Shown in pieces: positions 47,710-58,200 of a stretch of DNA of 64,000 nt. The translations under genes and the position numbers were made by a program. How positions within the stretch are numbered: the stretch's first letter is position 1; each line of letters opens with the position of its first letter. Below the pieces are notes generated by a model. It was given only the letters and a program-made list of their open reading frames with translations, was not told the origin of the DNA and searched no databases. Origin of the DNA: Nisaea sp. (GTDB lineage Bacteria; Pseudomonadota; Alphaproteobacteria; Thalassobaculales; Thalassobaculaceae); contig NZ_JAXMNY010000002.1 in the NCBI RefSeq assembly GCF_034670185.1, forward strand, positions 620,001 to 684,000, given 5' to 3'.

Positions 47710-50115
47710 ATGGCAATCAAGAAATCTGAACTCTACAGCTCACTTTGGTCCAGCTGCGATGAATTGCGCGGCGGCATGGATGCCAGTCAGTATAAGGACT
47801 ATGTGCTCTCGCTTCTGTTCATCAAATATATTAGCGACAAATATGCCGGTGTTCCCTATGCCCCTATCACCATTCCCCAAGGGGCTGGCTTCGCCGACAT
47901 GGTGGCGCTCAAAGGCACATCCGACATTGGCGACCAGATCAATAAGAAGATCGTGGCTCCCCTGGCCGAAAAGAACCAACAGCTTTCGCAGTCGGATTTT
48001 CCTGATTTCAACGATTCCGTAAAGCTCGGCGACGGCAAGGAGAAGGTTGATCGCCTCACCAACCTGATCGGCATATTCCAGCGCCCGGCTCTCGACTTTT
48101 CAAAAAATCGTTCCGACGGCGACGATATACTAGGCGATGCCTATGAATATCTGATGCGGCACTTCGCTACCGAAAGCGGCAAGAGCAAGGGGCAATTCTA
48201 TACCCCTGCCGAAGTCAGCCGCATCATGGCGCAGGTCATTGGCATCAAGACCGCCCAAACGTCAGCCGACACGACCGTTTATGACCCTACCTGTGGCTCA
48301 GGCTCGTTGCTTTTGAAAGTGGGCGACGAAGCAGGTACCGCACTCACGCTCTATGGGCAGGAGAAAGACGCCGCCACCAGCGGTCTCGCCCGCATGAACA
48401 TGATCCTGCACAACAACCCGACGGCGCTTATCGAACAGGGCAATACGCTCGCCGATCCAAAGTACAAGAATGGGGAGGCGCTCAAGCAGTTCGATTTTGT
48501 CATCGCCAACCCGCCCTTCAGTGACAAGCGCTGGAGCACGGGGCTCGACCCGCTCAAAGACCCATATGACCGCTTCGATTCCTTTGGTGTGCCACCCGGC
48601 AAACAGGGCGATTATGCCTACCTGCTGCATATCATCCGCTCACTCAAAAGCACCGGCTGCGGCGCGTGCATTCTGCCGCATGGCGTCCTGTTCCGCGGTA
48701 ATGCCGAGGCGGACATCCGCCGCAACCTGATCCGCAAGGGCTACATCAAGGGCATCATCGGCCTGCCTGCCAATCTGTTTTACGGTACAGGTATCCCCGC
48801 CTGCATCGTCATCATCGACAAGAAGGACGCCGCCGCCCGCAAGGGCATCTTCATGGTTGACGCCGCTCAGGGCTTCATGAAGGACGGCCCCAAGAACCGC
48901 CTGCGCAGCCAGGACATTCACAAGATCGTCGATGCGTTCAACAAGCAGATCGCCATCCCCGGCTTCTCTCGCATAGTGCCTTACGAGAAGATTGAGGAGA
49001 ACGACTACAATCTCAATCTCCCGCGCTACATCGACAGCCAGAAGACGGAAGACAAGCAGGATATCGAGGCCCATCTGAAAGGCGGCATCCCGACTGCAGA
49101 CATCGATGCGCTTGATGCCTATTGGGATGTCTGCCCCGGCCTGAAGGCGGCACTCTTTGCCAATAACCGCCCCGGCTACATGGACCTGACGGTCGATAAG
49201 GCTGCAATCAAACAGACCATCTACAATCACCCGGAATTCACCACCTTCATCGCCAGCATGAACGACCTGTTCAACACCTGGCGCAACCGGTCATCGGCAA
49301 CGCTGAAAAGCCTGACGACGGGATGCAATCCGAAGGAGGTGATCTTTGACCTGTCCGAAGATCTGCTGGCGCACTACACCGGCAAACCGCTGATCGACAA
49401 ATACGACGTCTATCAGCACTTGATGAACTATTGGTCCGATGTGATGCAGGATGATTGTTACCTCATCGCCGCCGATGACTGGAAGGCCGAGACCTACCGC
49501 ATCATCGAGAAGGACAAGAAGGGCAAGGAAAAGGATAAGGGCTGGACCTGCGACCTGATCCCCAAGGGCTTAATCGTCTCCCGTTACTTCGCCACCGAAC
49601 AGGCCAAGATCGAAGAACTGACGGCGGAGCTTGAAGCCGCCAGCGCAGCCATGACGGAACTGGAAGAGGAGCACGGGGGCGAGGACGGTGCCTTTGCCGA
49701 ACTTGATAAGGTCAACAAAGGTGCGGTGACGGCACGGTTAAAGGAACTCAAGGGCGACAAGGAAGCCGCGGAGGAAGCTGGAATCCTGAACCAGTGGCTC
49801 ACCCTCTCCAAACAAGAGGCTGACCTGAAGAAGCAGTTGAAAGAGGCCGAGGCCGCCCTCGATGCCAGGGCCTATGCCCAATATCCCAAACTGACTGAGG
49901 CAGATATCAAGACGCTGGTAGTGGACGACAAATGGCTGGCAACGGTTGACGGATTGATCCATGGGGAGATGGACCGCATCAGCCAAGCCTTGACCGGGCG
50001 GGTGCGCACACTCGCCGAACGCTATGAAACCCGAATGCCTGATCTCGTGGCCGAGGTTGCGGCATTGGAGGCGAAGGTCAATCGCCACCTAGAGAAGATG
50101 GGGTTTATAGCGTGA
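47710..50115 (+). CDS. hsdM: Type I restriction-modification methylase subunit
   Basis: An 801-residue N6-adenine methylase. An N-terminal helical domain (ELYSSLWSSCDELRGGMD) is followed by the SAM loop DPTCGSGSLLLKV near residue 200 and the catalytic NPPF in FVIANPPFSD. The protein is longer than classical HsdM because of a C-terminal part with a coiled-coil (about 640-740, KIEELTAELEAASAAMTELE) that should hold HsdS. ATG at 47710 begins the conserved part; the ribosome site is weak. The stop overlaps the hsdS start. Confidence 0.93.
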   Translation: MAIKKSELYSSLWSSCDELRGGMDASQYKDYVLSLLFIKYISDKYAGVPYAPITIPQGAGFADMVALKGTSDIGDQINKKIVAPLAEKNQQLSQSDFPDFNDSVKLGDGKEKVDRLTNLIGIFQRPALDFSKNRSDGDDILGDAYEYLMRHFATESGKSKGQFYTPAEVSRIMAQVIGIKTAQTSADTTVYDPTCGSGSLLLKVGDEAGTALTLYGQEKDAATSGLARMNMILHNNPTALIEQGNTLADPKYKNGEALKQFDFVIANPPFSDKRWSTGLDPLKDPYDRFDSFGVPPGKQGDYAYLLHIIRSLKSTGCGACILPHGVLFRGNAEADIRRNLIRKGYIKGIIGLPANLFYGTGIPACIVIIDKKDAAARKGIFMVDAAQGFMKDGPKNRLRSQDIHKIVDAFNKQIAIPGFSRIVPYEKIEENDYNLNLPRYIDSQKTEDKQDIEAHLKGGIPTADIDALDAYWDVCPGLKAALFANNRPGYMDLTVDKAAIKQTIYNHPEFTTFIASMNDLFNTWRNRSSATLKSLTTGCNPKEVIFDLSEDLLAHYTGKPLIDKYDVYQHLMNYWSDVMQDDCYLIAADDWKAETYRIIEKDKKGKEKDKGWTCDLIPKGLIVSRYFATEQAKIEELTAELEAASAAMTELEEEHGGEDGAFAELDKVNKGAVTARLKELKGDKEAAEEAGILNQWLTLSKQEADLKKQLKEAEAALDARAYAQYPKLTEADIKTLVVDDKWLATVDGLIHGEMDRISQALTGRVRTLAERYETRMPDLVAEVAALEAKVNRHLEKMGFIA

Positions 50116-51260
50116 AACCAGAGAAGCATCTTCCGAGTGGCTGGCAGTCGGTACGACTCGCGGACATCGGTTCATTTAAAAGCGGATCAGGTTTCCCGTT
50201 AACCGTTCAAGGGAGTGCTTCGGGGGATTACCCCTTTTTCAAGGTGTCAGACTTTAATAGGGAGGGGAACTCGTATGTCTTAAAAACCGCGAACCATTAT
50301 ATTAACAAGGATGTTCGTAGAAAAATTGGTGCACGTTTATTTCCTGACGGCACGATTGTGTTTGCCAAGATTGGCGCAGCAATTTTTCTGGAGAGGAAAC
50401 GTTTAGTTTCTCAAGAGAGCTGCCTTGACAACAATATGGCGGGCTTCATTCTTTCAGATGAAAATTTTTCCCGAGAGCTTATACTTTCAAATTTTCAAAA
50501 TTTTAAGCTTGGCGACATTGTTTCATCAACTGCCCTGCCAGCTATTAGTAGCTCTGACTTAAAGGCTATTTGCTTTGACCTTCCGTCGGACCGGAAGGAG
50601 CAAAATGCCATTGCCGAGGCTTTGAGCGATGCGGATGCACTGATTGAGGGACTGGAAAAGCTGATCGCCAAGAAGCGCCTCATCAAACAAGGCGCAATGC
50701 AGGAACTCCTCACCGGCAAACGCCGCCTGCCAGGCTTCAGTGGGGATTGGAAAAATAAGGCGATTGGATCATGTCTGTGCATACGTCATGGTAAAAGTCA
50801 GCACGAGGTTGCAGTCGCAGATGGTCCCTATCCAATCTTGGCAACTGGAGGACAGATCGGGACTGCCCAAAAACCATTATATGACAAGCCGTCCGTCTTA
50901 ATAGGGCGGAAGGGAACTATTGATCGTCCACAATATGTCGAAAAACCTTTTTGGACTGTTGATACACTCTTTTACTCAGAGCTTATTAAAGGAAATATAG
51001 CAAAATTTTTCTTTTATAGATTTTTACTTATCGATTGGTACAAATTTAACGAGGCTTCCGGCGTTCCTAGCCTAAACGCTAGAACTATTGAGAGCATTGA
51101 ATTGTCCGTCCCGGAACCCAATGAACAGCGTGCGATTGCTTCAATACTTTCAGATATGGATTCGGAGATATTCTCTTACGAAGCCAAACTCTCCAAAGCC
51201 CGCCAGATCAAACAAGGCATGATGCAGGAACTGCTGACAGGGAGGATACGGCTGGTATGA
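50112..51260 (+). CDS. hsdS: Type I restriction-modification specificity subunit
   Basis: A 382-residue specificity protein with two target recognition domains (about 10-165 and 210-350), each followed by a conserved helix: EQNAIAEALSDADALIEGLE and ending IKQGAMQELLTGKRRL, and the second copy EQRAIASILSDMDSEIFSYE and ending IKQGMMQELLTGRIRL. These repeats let one HsdS hold two HsdM. The recognition domains are AT-rich while the helices are GC-rich, a mark of domain exchange. Starts with GTG, overlapping the hsdM stop by 4 bases. Confidence 0.93.
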   Translation: MKPEKHLPSGWQSVRLADIGSFKSGSGFPLTVQGSASGDYPFFKVSDFNREGNSYVLKTANHYINKDVRRKIGARLFPDGTIVFAKIGAAIFLERKRLVSQESCLDNNMAGFILSDENFSRELILSNFQNFKLGDIVSSTALPAISSSDLKAICFDLPSDRKEQNAIAEALSDADALIEGLEKLIAKKRLIKQGAMQELLTGKRRLPGFSGDWKNKAIGSCLCIRHGKSQHEVAVADGPYPILATGGQIGTAQKPLYDKPSVLIGRKGTIDRPQYVEKPFWTVDTLFYSELIKGNIAKFFFYRFLLIDWYKFNEASGVPSLNARTIESIELSVPEPNEQRAIASILSDMDSEIFSYEAKLSKARQIKQGMMQELLTGRIRLV

Positions 51261-54200
51261 GCAAGGTTGGACAGGCCGAACGGGTCACGCAAAACCGCGT
51301 CATCAAGCTGTTTCAGGATCAGCTTGGCTATGCCTACCTTGGTGAATGGTCTGACCGCGCCAGCAACAGCAATCTCGAAGAGGGCTTGCTGACTCGATAC
51401 CTGACCGGGCGGGGCTACTCATCAGCACAAATCAGCGCCACCCTTTATCAACTGCGCCTTGCCGCCAACGATACCAAGCAAAGCCTGTATGGCCGCAACA
51501 AGGCGGTTTACTCGTTGCTGCGTTATGGTGTGGACGTGAAGGTTGAGGCAGGAAAGCCGACAGAGAAGGTTCACCTGATCGACTGGCATAACCCACAGAA
51601 GAACGACTTCGCCGTTGCCGAGGAAGTGACGTTGAAGGGTGGGCTGGAACGCCGCCCGGACATCGTGCTCTACGTCAATGGTATCGCCCTGGGCATTCTG
51701 GAGCTGAAGAATAGCCGGGTCTCCATTGGCGATGGCATTCGGCAGAATCTGTCGAACCAAAAGCCAGAATTCAACGAGTGGTTCTTCAGCACCATCCAGT
51801 TTGTCTTCGCGGGGAACGATTCCGAAGGGCTGCAATATGGCTCTATCGGCACGGAGGAAAAATTCTTCCTGAAATGGAAGGAAGATGAAGCCGATAACGC
51901 GGGCTACAAGCTCGACAAGTACCTGGAAAAGATGTGCGCCAAGGATCGGCTGATCGAGTTGTTGCACGACTTCGTGCTGTTCGATGGAGGGGTGAAGAAG
52001 CTGCCCCGTGTGCACCAGTATTTTGGCATCAAGGCCGCGCAGGAGCATATTCGCCAGCGTAAGGGCGGGATCATCTGGCACACCCAGGGCTCCGGCAAGA
52101 GCATCGTCATGGTGCTCTTGGCCAAATGGATATTGGAGAACAACCCGAACGCTCGTGTTGCCATCATCACCGACCGCGATGAGCTGGATAAGCAGATCGA
52201 GCGCGTCTTTACCGATGCCGGTGAACCCATAAAGCGGACAAGTAGCGGGCGGAATTTGATGGGGCAACTGGCCCAGCCGACGCCCCGCCTGTTGTGCTCT
52301 CTTGTGCACAAGTTTGGCCGTCAGGGCGTGGATGATTTTGACGCCTTCATCAAGGAGCTGGAATCCCAGCCGAGCAAGACGGTGGGGGAGCTGTATGTCT
52401 TTGTTGATGAATGCCACCGCACGCAAAGCGGCAAACTGCACCGCGCCATGAAGGCGATGATGCCGAATGCCATATTCGTCGGCTTTACCGGCACGCCCCT
52501 GCTGAAAAAAGACAAGCAGACCAGCATGGAGATTTTCGGCGGGTACATCCACACCTATAAATTCAGCGAAGCGGTTGAAGACGAGGTGGTGCTCGACCTG
52601 ATCTATGAGGCGCGGGATATCGACCAGAGGCTCGGGTCAGAGGACAAGATTGACCAATGGTTTGAGGCAAAGACCAAGGGCCTGAACGACTGGCAACGGG
52701 ATGAGTTGAAGAAAAAATGGGGCACAATGCAGAGCGTGCTCAGTTCCCGCTCACGCATGGACCGTGTGGTCAGTGACGTCATTTTTGACTTCAGCGTTAA
52801 GCCGCGCCTCTCCAGCGAACGGGGCAACGCCATCCTTGTCGCGTCCAGCATCTTTGAGGCGTGCAAGTATTTTGCCCTGTTCCAGAAAACCCCGTTCAAG
52901 GGCAAGTGCGCGCTGATTACGTCCTACAATCCGAATGCTCAGGATGTCACCAAGGAAGAAACGGGCGCGAATACCGAAACCGACAAGCAGGCCATCTACA
53001 GCATCTACACCGAGTTACTGAAAGATGTGGATGCCAAGCCGGGGATGACCAAGACCGAGACCTATGAGGAATGGGCCAAGGCCCTGTTTTCCAAGGAACC
53101 GGCGAACATGAAGCTGCTGATCGTGGTGGACAAGCTGCTGACCGGGTTCGACGCGCCGCCCTGCACCTATCTCTACATTGATAAATCCATGCAGGATCAT
53201 GGCCTTTTCCAGGCCATTTGCCGGACCAATCGCCTCGATGGAGACGACAAGGATTTCGGCTACATCGTCGATTACAAAGACCTGTTCAAGAAGGTTGAAA
53301 ACGCGATCGCTGTTTATTCATCCGATGATCTGGATGACACAGACGGTGGGTCCGATCCAAACGTGTTGCTGCAAGACCGTCTGAAAAAGGGCAGGGAGCG
53401 GCTGGACGTTGCGCTTGAGGCGCTGGCTCTGCTTTGCGAGCCGGTTGAGCCACCGAAAGGCGAGCTGGAACACATCCATTATTTTTGCGGCAACACGGAA
53501 GTACCCGAAGACCTTCAGGAACGCGAGCCGCAACGCTCGGCCCTCTACAAAGCGACGGCATCATTGATTCGCGCCTATGGCAATATCGCCGATGAGTTGG
53601 AAGGGGCCGGCTACTCGGCTGCGGATATTGTCAGGATCAAGGGGCAGGTCGAGCAGTACGTCAATGTGCGCGAGATCATCAAGAAGGCCAGTGGCGAGAC
53701 CTTGGATCTGAAGGCCTATGAGGCCGATATGCGCCACCTCATCGACACGTACATCGAAGCAGACGAGCCCAGAAAAATTTCCCCCTTCGACAACATGAGC
53801 CTTGTCGAGCTGATCGTGAAAACCGGTATCGCAGATGCTATCGCGTCGCAGCTGGGTGGGTTGAAGGGCAACAAGGATGCGATTGCCGAGACAATTGAAA
53901 ACAACGTTCGCAGCAAGATCATCAAGGAACACCTGAACGACCCGGCATATTACGAGAAAATTTCAGTGCTTCTTGATGAAATCATCGCTGACCGAAAGGC
54001 GAAAGCCATCGAGTATGAGGAGTATCTGAAGCGCATTGCGGATATCGCGCGGAAGGCTGAAGCGGGACAACCGGACGATACGTCTGAAAACCTGGATACG
54101 CCGGGCAAGCGTGCACTCTTCAATAATCTGGAGAATAATGAAGCGTTGGCCTTGCAGATTGATGCCAAGGTCAAAGATGTGCGCCCGCATGGCTGGCGAG

Positions 54201-54310
54201 GTGTTCAAGCCAAAGAGCGGGTAATCCAAGCTGCGCTTTTTGAGATTCTTGGGGATGAGGCTCAGGTGGACAAAGTGTTCTCAATTCTTAAGGCGAACCA
54301 GGAATACTGA
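51257..54310 (+). CDS. hsdR: Type I restriction endonuclease subunit
   Basis: A 1017-residue motor-nuclease. The N-terminal nuclease has Asp135 (RRPDIVLYV) and Glu149-x-Lys151 (GILELKNSR); the translocase has the Walker A loop WHTQGSGKSIVMV (residues about 274-286), the DECH box in VFVDECHRTQ and the later GFTGTPLL. The C-terminal helical part has motif VI (QAICRTNRLDGDDKDFG). It cuts DNA that lacks methylation at the HsdS-defined site after translocation. Overlaps hsdS by 4 bases. Confidence 0.95.
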   Translation: MSKVGQAERVTQNRVIKLFQDQLGYAYLGEWSDRASNSNLEEGLLTRYLTGRGYSSAQISATLYQLRLAANDTKQSLYGRNKAVYSLLRYGVDVKVEAGKPTEKVHLIDWHNPQKNDFAVAEEVTLKGGLERRPDIVLYVNGIALGILELKNSRVSIGDGIRQNLSNQKPEFNEWFFSTIQFVFAGNDSEGLQYGSIGTEEKFFLKWKEDEADNAGYKLDKYLEKMCAKDRLIELLHDFVLFDGGVKKLPRVHQYFGIKAAQEHIRQRKGGIIWHTQGSGKSIVMVLLAKWILENNPNARVAIITDRDELDKQIERVFTDAGEPIKRTSSGRNLMGQLAQPTPRLLCSLVHKFGRQGVDDFDAFIKELESQPSKTVGELYVFVDECHRTQSGKLHRAMKAMMPNAIFVGFTGTPLLKKDKQTSMEIFGGYIHTYKFSEAVEDEVVLDLIYEARDIDQRLGSEDKIDQWFEAKTKGLNDWQRDELKKKWGTMQSVLSSRSRMDRVVSDVIFDFSVKPRLSSERGNAILVASSIFEACKYFALFQKTPFKGKCALITSYNPNAQDVTKEETGANTETDKQAIYSIYTELLKDVDAKPGMTKTETYEEWAKALFSKEPANMKLLIVVDKLLTGFDAPPCTYLYIDKSMQDHGLFQAICRTNRLDGDDKDFGYIVDYKDLFKKVENAIAVYSSDDLDDTDGGSDPNVLLQDRLKKGRERLDVALEALALLCEPVEPPKGELEHIHYFCGNTEVPEDLQEREPQRSALYKATASLIRAYGNIADELEGAGYSAADIVRIKGQVEQYVNVREIIKKASGETLDLKAYEADMRHLIDTYIEADEPRKISPFDNMSLVELIVKTGIADAIASQLGGLKGNKDAIAETIENNVRSKIIKEHLNDPAYYEKISVLLDEIIADRKAKAIEYEEYLKRIADIARKAEAGQPDDTSENLDTPGKRALFNNLENNEALALQIDAKVKDVRPHGWRGVQAKERVIQAALFEILGDEAQVDKVFSILKANQEY

Positions 54311-55026
54311 TGGTGAAGCGCCTGGAGCTTGGTGGCATATCGGTCGATGTCCAGTTCAAGGACATCAAGAACGTTCACCTAAGTGTCTACCCCCCTACCG
54401 GACGGGTGCGGATTTCTGCGCCAGAGCGCATGAGCTTGGATACGGTTCGCGTCTTTGCAATCTCGAAGTTGGATTGGATCAAGGCACAGCAGAAAAAACT
54501 GGTGGCGCAAGAGCGGGAAGCCCCTCGGGAATTTATGGAGCGTGAAAGTCACTATCTTTGGGGACAGCGATATCTGCTCGAATTGCGTGTCGCCAAAGGA
54601 AAATCAAAGGTCGACATAACTCATAAAAAAATCGTGATCTCATCGCCGAAGGCAGTCTCACAGGAAAGGTTGCGCGTGCTGATGGATGAGCAGTATCGAG
54701 CCGTCCTCCGTGAAAAGGCGTCAGACTTAGTCGCACAGTGGGAGAGTCGGTTGGAGGTTCGGGTCAGTCAGCTTTTTATACAAAGAATGAAGACAAAATG
54801 GGGGAGCTGTAACCCCTCGGCTCGAAACATTCGATTGAACCTCGACCTCGCGAAAAAAGCACCTGAATGTCTTGAATACATTGTGCTTCATGAAATGCTG
54901 CATTTCTTTGTTCCCAACCATGGGCCCAAGTTTGTTAAGTTGATGGACAGCCACATGCCGCATTGGCGACAAGTTCGGCAGAAGCTGAATGCAACGCCGC
55001 TATCGCATATGGATTGGACCTACTAG
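54310..55026 (+). CDS. YgjP-like M48-type metallopeptidase
   Basis: A 238-residue protein of the YgjP (DUF45) group. The metal site is His194-Glu195-Met-Leu-His198 in YIVLHEMLHFFVP and a third His204 (NHGPKF); the region RMKTKWGSCNPSARNIRLN is also characteristic. Members often sit in type I restriction operons, yet their job there is not known; control of HsdR levels by proteolysis is a possibility. It overlaps the hsdR stop by one base (TGATG), so it belongs to the same operon. Confidence 0.9.
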   Translation: MVKRLELGGISVDVQFKDIKNVHLSVYPPTGRVRISAPERMSLDTVRVFAISKLDWIKAQQKKLVAQEREAPREFMERESHYLWGQRYLLELRVAKGKSKVDITHKKIVISSPKAVSQERLRVLMDEQYRAVLREKASDLVAQWESRLEVRVSQLFIQRMKTKWGSCNPSARNIRLNLDLAKKAPECLEYIVLHEMLHFFVPNHGPKFVKLMDSHMPHWRQVRQKLNATPLSHMDWTY

Positions 55027-55261
55027 ATCACTCAATCGAAGCAGGCCAGCTGATAGATCAGGGGACCACGGCTGAAGCCTAAATCGCCCCCAAATCCGTC
55101 CATCTTCCGGAGAGCAGCTCAAACAGCCCAATTTTAAGCACTGTTTTGGGGAATATTGTCTTCTAATAATATCTTAACGGTTTCAAAATGCGAAAGAGAA
55201 ACCGTCCAATCAGCGGCCAGCCACGTCATCTCAGTCGCTCGTTCCGGAGTGCCGTTAAGGT

Positions 55262-58200
55262 ATGACATATGACCAAACACCTATAGGCTATATCCCCTAT
55301 GTAGCCCCCCTATTGGGCAACATTCGTCAAATTCTAACCGGGCTCCAAGGATTTGACTCTATGGCCCGGGAAATAATCCAAAATGCCGATGACGCCGGCG
55401 CTAGCAAAATTCGCTTCTCGTTAGAGCCCAATTGCCTGCGCGTTTGGAATAACGAGCGTTTTCAAAGCTGCGGTCGGACAGACGCTAAGTGCCCTTGGGA
55501 AGTTGATGGGGATCCTAGCGATGGCACCCGAAAAGCTTGCGACTTCCATGCAATAAGCACCGTCGGGAGCGGAAACAAATATCGTGACCCTTCGCTGATC
55601 GGACGGTTCGGAATCGGTTTTGTTTCCGTATATCAAATAACCGACACTCCTATCATCCGCTCCCAAGGGGTCCAAATTCAGCTCGACCCTTTAGAAGAAC
55701 GAAACCACGTTTCTCCTATCGACGGTCTGCAGGGATCCGAGTTCGAGCTCCCGTGGGCATTTGATGCAAAAAGCCCTATCCGTGAGGCCCTAAGTGCGTC
55801 GGCAATAGTCCCCAGCGACTTGGATTCCGTTCAAACGGACCTGATTTCGGTCGCAAATGATTGCCTCTTATTCCTACGCAACCTCTCTTCTATTGAAATC
55901 ATCCGAGGCGGCAAGGTCGTAAAACACGTCAAGCGCAAAGACGTAGGCGAAAACCAGATTCAGCTATCTGTTGTGCCTGAGAACCGTCTGGAAGATTGGT
56001 ATGTGCTTCGCTCCTCGGCCGAAACAAAAGCCGCGCCCCTGCGCGAGAAATACCCGGCCATAGAGCAACTGGCTCGACAAACAGATCTGCAAATTGCATT
56101 CAACCTGTCCGAGGATGAAACCTGGTCTGGCCGGCTGTTTGCGTATTTGCCGACAGAACAAGAATCACCAGTTCCCTGCCACATAAATGCGGACTTCTTC
56201 CCGGAACAAAATAGAAAAGCCCTGGTCCTCTCAGGGGAACAGCACGAACGGCACTGGAACGAGATGCTTCTCGAAGTCTCTGCAAGAGAGATCGCGCAAC
56301 ACTTGCCTCAACTTTGCGGTGTTCTCGGCCCTGCCAAACTTTGGAAACTCATTGACCACGCGTTTGAGCATAGGGAGTCGGCCCATTTTGGGCGTTTCTG
56401 GAAAGCGATTAAGGAAGAGGCTAGTGGGTCCGATATCTTGTGGACCTCCGGAGAACTTTGGATCAGCTGCGACAAGGGACGGATCCCGCCTGGAGAAGCG
56501 ACTGAAGACGAAGAACGCGCACTTACCCACATTTCCGTCGACTTGGTGCATCGGACTCTTCGTCCCTATCAGAACGCTTTACAAGCCCTTGGAGCAAGGC
56601 GCCTTACTCTTGGGTCTGTTGTAGACGCGCTGGAAATTTGGGACCAATCCCAACTTGATACCGATACTTCCGGTAGCGAGAAAGCAATCGAAGAAATTGT
56701 TCGTCCTCTTTGGGCCGTCACTAACTCTCTATTTCCCCAAGATTCCAAGACCATACAAGTAGGAGCGGGCATTGTCACTCGCCTACAAAAGGTGCGCTTC
56801 GTGCCAAAAGCTAATGCGGCTCTTGCACCAATTGATGGCCTCTACAGGCTTCCGCAGTCAGTCAAAAACACAGAAATCCAGAGACATGTCGGCGAACTCC
56901 CTCTCGTAGATCAATGGTTCAGCGAGTTTGATAACCTCTATGAACTCATCGATATGCTGTCTTTTGACAGGCTACTGATTGAACTCTCCGAAAGAGTGAA
57001 AGATCAAAATACTGCAGAAGCTTTTTTTGGCTCGGATCCCGAGCATATCAAACAGTTCTACAGGTTTCTTTCCTCTTACCCCATACCTGAGGGAATCACA
57101 GATATTTCATCGGTGGCCAGCTCTCCAATTCTCGTCGGACACGGTAGGTACCTGAAGCCCACTGAAGCAGTATTACCCGGCGGTTTCGAGGATCCTGTGG
57201 GTCGTTTCGATACACTGGACATCAGGTACTACGATGACCGATCGCAAGAATTTCTTCGCGATATACTAAAAGTCAAAACACTAACTCTAGAAGCATACGT
57301 AAAAGACCATCTTGCCGAGATACTGGTCGAAGGCCTTTCGGACGATCAGTACATAGCGTTGCTTCTCCAACTAACATCGCACTCTTCGCTCCTTGAGAAC
57401 GATGAAACGAGAGCAGTTCTTAGAGAACTGCCGCTCGTCAAAACGCAGGATGGACAAATGCGCCGTCCGCGAGAGTGCTACTTCAAAACCCCAGAGTTGT
57501 CAGAGCTTCTCGGAAATCAGGATGCACTCTGGGTTGATAAATCTGTCTTTGATCCCTTCCAAAAGGATGTTGTTCAGGCGTTCCTAGCCCGATTGGGGAT
57601 GCGTCATCGACCATCTCTAGAACACGCGCTCGATAGAATTGATGAGGTCGTGCAGCATGCCCCTTCGGAGAACACGCAAAGGGCCGTGTCGAACCTGCTG
57701 CAGTTCGTTTTCCAAGTATTCAATGAAGATAATATTGCGGATAGAGAGGACGAATTCGGAGACGAGATCCAACGCCTTCGTTACACAGAATGGCTACCGG
57801 CATTAAAAGATAGCGCCTTAGACACAGAGGCTTGGTATGCACCCCACGAGCTTTACCAACCTTTTCGTGCGGCCGGTTTTGATTCGCAGGTTCCGGTACT
57901 TGCCGTCCGACAGACCCGAAATGCACCGCTAACAGGCCCTTTCCTTGATTTCCTTGGAGTGCCGGCGGTACCGGGCACGTCTGTGATCGTTGAGCACCTC
58001 GCGCATTGCGCCCAAAGCGGCAAGGAGGCAAGTGAACTTGCATATCAGATCCTTAATGAAAAACTTCTCGAAGAAGAAGACCCTCTTTCCGTAGAGAGGC
58101 TACGCGCGACAGATTGCATCTACAGCTCCGCTCTTAAGAAGTATGTGGCGCCCAATAGAGTATTTTGGAGCAGACCGCGTCTCAGCCGATATTGTTTCCA

